NCBI RefSeq assembly: GCF_014191605.1
Contig: NZ_JACHWU010000003.1
Span: 1-64,000 of the forward strand
Reading direction: 5' to 3'
DNA length: 64,000 nucleotides
Origin: Prauserella isguenensis
GTDB taxonomy: Bacteria > Actinomycetota > Actinomycetes > Mycobacteriales > Pseudonocardiaceae
Shown: positions 61,352-64,000 of the stretch, piece by piece
How positions within the stretch are numbered: position 1 is the stretch's first letter
How the letters are laid out: the number at the start of each line of letters is the position of its first letter
Notes under the pieces: generated by a model
What the model saw: only the letters and a program-made list of their open reading frames with translations
What the model was told of the DNA's origin: nothing
Databases searched by the model: none
Position numbers and translations under genes: made by a program

Positions 61352-62517
61352 TGCCCCGTTTCGCCGACATCACCGACACGCTCGCCCGGCAGGCCATCGA
61401 ACTGCCCAGCTGGGCGTTCGGCAACTCCGGCACCCGGTTCAAGGTCTTCTCCACCCCGGGAACCCCTCGCACCCCCGAGGAGAAGATCGCCGACGCCGCC
61501 AAGGTCCACGAGCTGACCGGCCTCGCGCCGACCGTCGCGCTGCACATCCCGTGGGACACCGTCGACGACTACGCCGCGCTGGGCCGCCACGCCCGGGAAC
61601 TCGGAGTCGAGCTCGGCACGATCAACTCGAACACGTTCCAGGACGAGGACTACAAGTTCGGCAGCCTGACCCACTCCGACGCGCGGATCCGGCAGAAGGC
61701 GATCGACGCGCACTTCCGGTGTCTCGACATCATGCACGCCACCGGGTCGACGGACCTGAAGATCTGGCTGGCCGACGGCACCAACTATCCGGGCCAGGAT
61801 TCGTTGCGTGCCAGGCAGGATCGCCTCGCCGAGTCGCTGGCCACGATCTACGAGCGGCTCGCACCGCACCAACGGCTGGTGCTCGAGTACAAGTTCTTCG
61901 AGCCGGCCTTCTACCACACCGACGTGCCGGACTGGGGCACGTCGCTCGCCCAGGTCAGCGCACTCGGTGACCGCGCACTGGTGTGTTTGGACACCGGCCA
62001 CCACGCCCCCGGAACGAACGTCGAGTTCATCGTCATGCAGCTGCTGCGGCTCGGCAGGCTGGGGTCGTTCGACTTCAACTCCCGGTTCTACGCCGACGAC
62101 GACCTGATCGTCGGCGCCGCCGACCCGTTCCAGCTCTTCCGCATCCTGCACGAAGTCGTCGCGGGCGGCGGGCTGGCCGAGGACTCGGCGGTGCGGTTCA
62201 TGCTCGACCAGTGCCACAACATCGAGGACAAGATTCCCGGCCAGATCCGTTCGGTCCTCAACGTGCAGGAGATGACGGCGCGGGCGCTGCTCGTCGACCA
62301 CGCCGCGCTGGAGAAGGCGCAGGCATCCCACGACGTGCTAGCCGCCAACGAGGTACTGATGGACGCGTTCCAGACCGACGTGCGCGGGGAACTGGCCGCG
62401 TGGCGGGAATCCCGGGGACTGCCCGCCGACCCGATGCGCGCGTACGCCGAGTCGGGACACCAGCGGCGACTCGCCGAGCAGCGGGTCGGTGGCACGCAGG
62501 CGGGCTGGGGCGCATGA
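61351..62517 (+). CDS. rhaI: L-rhamnose isomerase
   Basis: A 388-residue TIM-barrel metal-dependent isomerase of the actinobacterial/Pseudomonas stutzeri-type rhamnose isomerase group. Landmarks are VALHIPWDTVDDYAAL near residue 60, GTINSNTFQDEDYKFGSLTHSD (about 90-111), the metal-binding EYKFFEPAFYHTDVPDW (Glu, about residue 178), CLDTGHHAPGTN (Asp/His ligands, about 213-224) and DFNSRFYADDDLIVG. It converts L-rhamnose to L-rhamnulose. ATG 61351 overlaps the mutarotase stop; the frame from 61216 lies inside that gene. It is followed by the aldolase-dehydrogenase fusion gene. Confidence 0.93.
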   Translation: MPRFADITDTLARQAIELPSWAFGNSGTRFKVFSTPGTPRTPEEKIADAAKVHELTGLAPTVALHIPWDTVDDYAALGRHARELGVELGTINSNTFQDEDYKFGSLTHSDARIRQKAIDAHFRCLDIMHATGSTDLKIWLADGTNYPGQDSLRARQDRLAESLATIYERLAPHQRLVLEYKFFEPAFYHTDVPDWGTSLAQVSALGDRALVCLDTGHHAPGTNVEFIVMQLLRLGRLGSFDFNSRFYADDDLIVGAADPFQLFRILHEVVAGGGLAEDSAVRFMLDQCHNIEDKIPGQIRSVLNVQEMTARALLVDHAALEKAQASHDVLAANEVLMDAFQTDVRGELAAWRESRGLPADPMRAYAESGHQRRLAEQRVGGTQAGWGA

Positions 62518-62546
62518 GCGACGGTCGTACAGCGAAGGAGAACACC

Positions 62547-64000
62547 GTGACCACAGCCGATTCCGTCGTCGCCGACCTGCTGGCTCGCAGCAACCGCCTC
62601 GGGTCCGATCCGAAGAACACCAACTTCGCGGGCGGCAACGCCTCCGCGAAAGGCACGGATGTCGACCCGGTCACCGGCGAGCCCGTGGACCTGTTGTGGG
62701 TCAAGGGCTCGGGCGGCGATCTCGGCACGCTCACCGAGCAGGGCCTCGCGGTGCTACGGCTGGACCGGCTGCAGGCGCTGCGCGCCGTCTACCCCGGACT
62801 CGACCGCGAGGACGAGATGGTCGCGGCGTTCGACTACACGCTGCACGGCAGGGGCGGCGCGGCCCCGTCGATCGACACGGCGATGCACGGACTCGTCGAC
62901 GCCTGCCACGTCGACCACCTCCACCCCGACAGCGGCATCGCGATCGCCACCGCCGTCGACGGTCCCGCGCTGACGGAGAAGATCTTCGGCGGCGCGGTGG
63001 TGTGGGTGCCGTGGCGCCGTCCCGGTTGGCAGCTCGGTCAGGACATCGCCGACATCAAGCGGGACCATCCGGACGCGGTCGGCGTGGTGCTCGGCGGTCA
63101 CGGCATCACGGCGTGGGGTGACACGAGCGACGAGTGCGAGCGGAACTCGCTGTGGATGATCGACACCGCCGCGGCGTACATCGCCGAGCACGGCGAACCC
63201 GAACCGTTCGGCCCCGTGCTCGACGGTTACGAGCCGCTACCGGTGGAGCAGCGCCACGCGAAGGCCGCCGCACTCGCACCGATCATTCGCGGCCTGGCGA
63301 GCACGGACCGGCGGCAGGTCGGCCATTTCACGGACAGTCCCGAGGTGCTGGAGTTCCTGTCGCGTGCCGAACACCCGCGTCTCGTCGAGCTCGGCACCAG
63401 CTGTCCGGACCACTTCCTGCGCACGAAGGTCAAGCCGCTCGTGCTGGACCTGCCCGCGACCGCCACGGTCGAGGAGTCGGCACAGCGACTGCGTGAACTG
63501 CACGCCCGGTATCGCGAGGACTACGCCGGCTACTACCACCGGCACGCCACCGCGGACTCGCCGCCGATGCGCGGGGCCGACCCGGCGATCGTGCTCGTGC
63601 CCGGTGTCGGCATGTTCAGCTACGGCGGCGACAAGCAGACCGCGCGGGTGGCGGGCGAGTTCTACGTGAATGCCGTCAACGTGATGCGCGGTGCCGAGGC
63701 GATCTCCAGTTATCGGCCCATCGACGAGTCCGAGAAGTTCCGCATCGAGTACTGGGAACTCGAAGAGGCCAAGCTGCGCAGGCGTCCCGCGCCGAAACCG
63801 CTGGCGACCCGCGTCGCGCTCGTCACCGGCGCGGCGTCGGGCATCGGCAAGGCCACGGCGCAGCGGCTCGCCGCGGAGGGCGCCATGGTGGTGATCGCCG
63901 ACCTCGACGCCGACGAGGCCGCGGCGGCCGCAGCGGAACTCGGATCGGCCGACGTCGCCATCGGCGTGCGGGCCGACGTCACCGACGAGGCCGGTGTCGC
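62547..64000 (+). CDS. rhaE: Bifunctional rhamnulose-1-phosphate aldolase / alcohol dehydrogenase, 3' end off the window
   Basis: The open frame runs without a stop to the window end (484+ residues visible; the full protein is expected to be about 680). The N-terminal part is a class II (RhaD/FucA-like) aldolase with FAGGNASAKG (Gly-rich phosphate site), LWVKGSGGDLG and VDHLHPDSGIAIAT-type His ligands, and VLGGHGITAWG. From about residue 420 an SDR domain begins, VALVTGAASGIGKATAQRLA, with VVIADLDADEA (NAD-type Asp). This fused arrangement is typical of RhaD/E enzymes of Streptomyces and related bacteria, which split the phosphate to DHAP and L-lactaldehyde and oxidise or reduce the aldehyde. 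GTG 62547 is preceded by GAAGGAG; an in-frame ATG at 62514, overlapping the isomerase stop, is the alternative. No rhamnulokinase is seen before the window end. Confidence 0.9.
   Translation, partial: MTTADSVVADLLARSNRLGSDPKNTNFAGGNASAKGTDVDPVTGEPVDLLWVKGSGGDLGTLTEQGLAVLRLDRLQALRAVYPGLDREDEMVAAFDYTLHGRGGAAPSIDTAMHGLVDACHVDHLHPDSGIAIATAVDGPALTEKIFGGAVVWVPWRRPGWQLGQDIADIKRDHPDAVGVVLGGHGITAWGDTSDECERNSLWMIDTAAAYIAEHGEPEPFGPVLDGYEPLPVEQRHAKAAALAPIIRGLASTDRRQVGHFTDSPEVLEFLSRAEHPRLVELGTSCPDHFLRTKVKPLVLDLPATATVEESAQRLRELHARYREDYAGYYHRHATADSPPMRGADPAIVLVPGVGMFSYGGDKQTARVAGEFYVNAVNVMRGAEAISSYRPIDESEKFRIEYWELEEAKLRRRPAPKPLATRVALVTGAASGIGKATAQRLAAEGAMVVIADLDADEAAAAAAELGSADVAIGVRADVTDEAGV

Overview
The window is about 64 kb of GC-rich DNA with short intergenic gaps, many ATGA/GTGA start-stop overlaps and frequent GTG/TTG starts. 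This points to an actinomycete. An EspG/EspC/YbaB/WXG type VII secretion substrate island, an RNase Sa-type secreted ribonuclease, an NDMA-dependent (mycofactocin-type) alcohol dehydrogenase and several LacI/TetR/IclR-controlled catabolic operons suggest the Pseudonocardiales (Saccharomonospora, Prauserella or Amycolatopsis-like). The genus cannot be fixed from the sequence alone. I saw no tRNA, rRNA, CRISPR array, prophage or intact transposase.

Layout. 1-3.8 kb: a TetR gene diverges from an acyl-CoA dehydrogenase / APH-like kinase / SDR operon that resembles the Pseudomonas levulinate (lva) 4-hydroxyacyl-CoA system. 3.8-5.4 kb: an ArsR-type metal sensor and a His-rich cation diffusion facilitator with a palindromic operator between them. 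5.5-11.6 kb: M23 peptidase, glutathione peroxidase, a small unknown protein, TetR, VanX-type dipeptidase and a DHA2 exporter, separated by long perfect hairpins. 11.7-16.8 kb: alcohol dehydrogenase, esterase and Baeyer-Villiger-type monooxygenase, divergent from an AraC regulator. 16.9-21.5 kb: KdgT-type permease, DUF1537 kinase, PdxA2 and GntR/UTRA regulator, an uptake and catabolic set for a four-carbon sugar acid (threonate/erythronate type).

21.6-36.7 kb is the most unusual region. An IclR gene is followed by a nine-gene leftward operon: branched-chain-type ABC importer (binding protein, two permeases, two ATPases), MmgE/PrpD, Asp/Glu/hydantoin racemase-family protein, fumarate-reductase-like flavoprotein and hydantoinase-like amidohydrolase. 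It diverges from a four-gene rightward operon: type III CoA-transferase, CitE-like lyase, cyclase/formamidase-family hydrolase and a second MmgE/PrpD. Related palindromes lie before the iclR gene and before both operons, so the 13 structural genes look like one regulon for importing and degrading one unidentified organic acid or cyclic amide.

36.8-43.4 kb: 21-bp periodic repeats, a small lipoprotein, a tandem two-domain RNase Sa-like protein with a degenerate second domain, dgdR/dgdA (2,2-dialkylglycine decarboxylase), and two divergent SDRs with a TetR. 43.4-52.2 kb: an SMP-30/NHL-like protein, a flavin monooxygenase broken by three frameshifts, an SDR, a GyrI-like protein, a PQQ-type sugar dehydrogenase lipoprotein, and an MFS exporter with a divergent LacI and a perfect 18-bp operator. 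52.2-58.2 kb: the type VII secretion-associated island without secretion machinery. 58.4-64 kb: an L-rhamnose operon (LacI regulator, MFS transporter, mutarotase, isomerase, and a bifunctional aldolase/dehydrogenase cut by the window end), with TTGAA-type LacI operators before the regulator and before the transporter.
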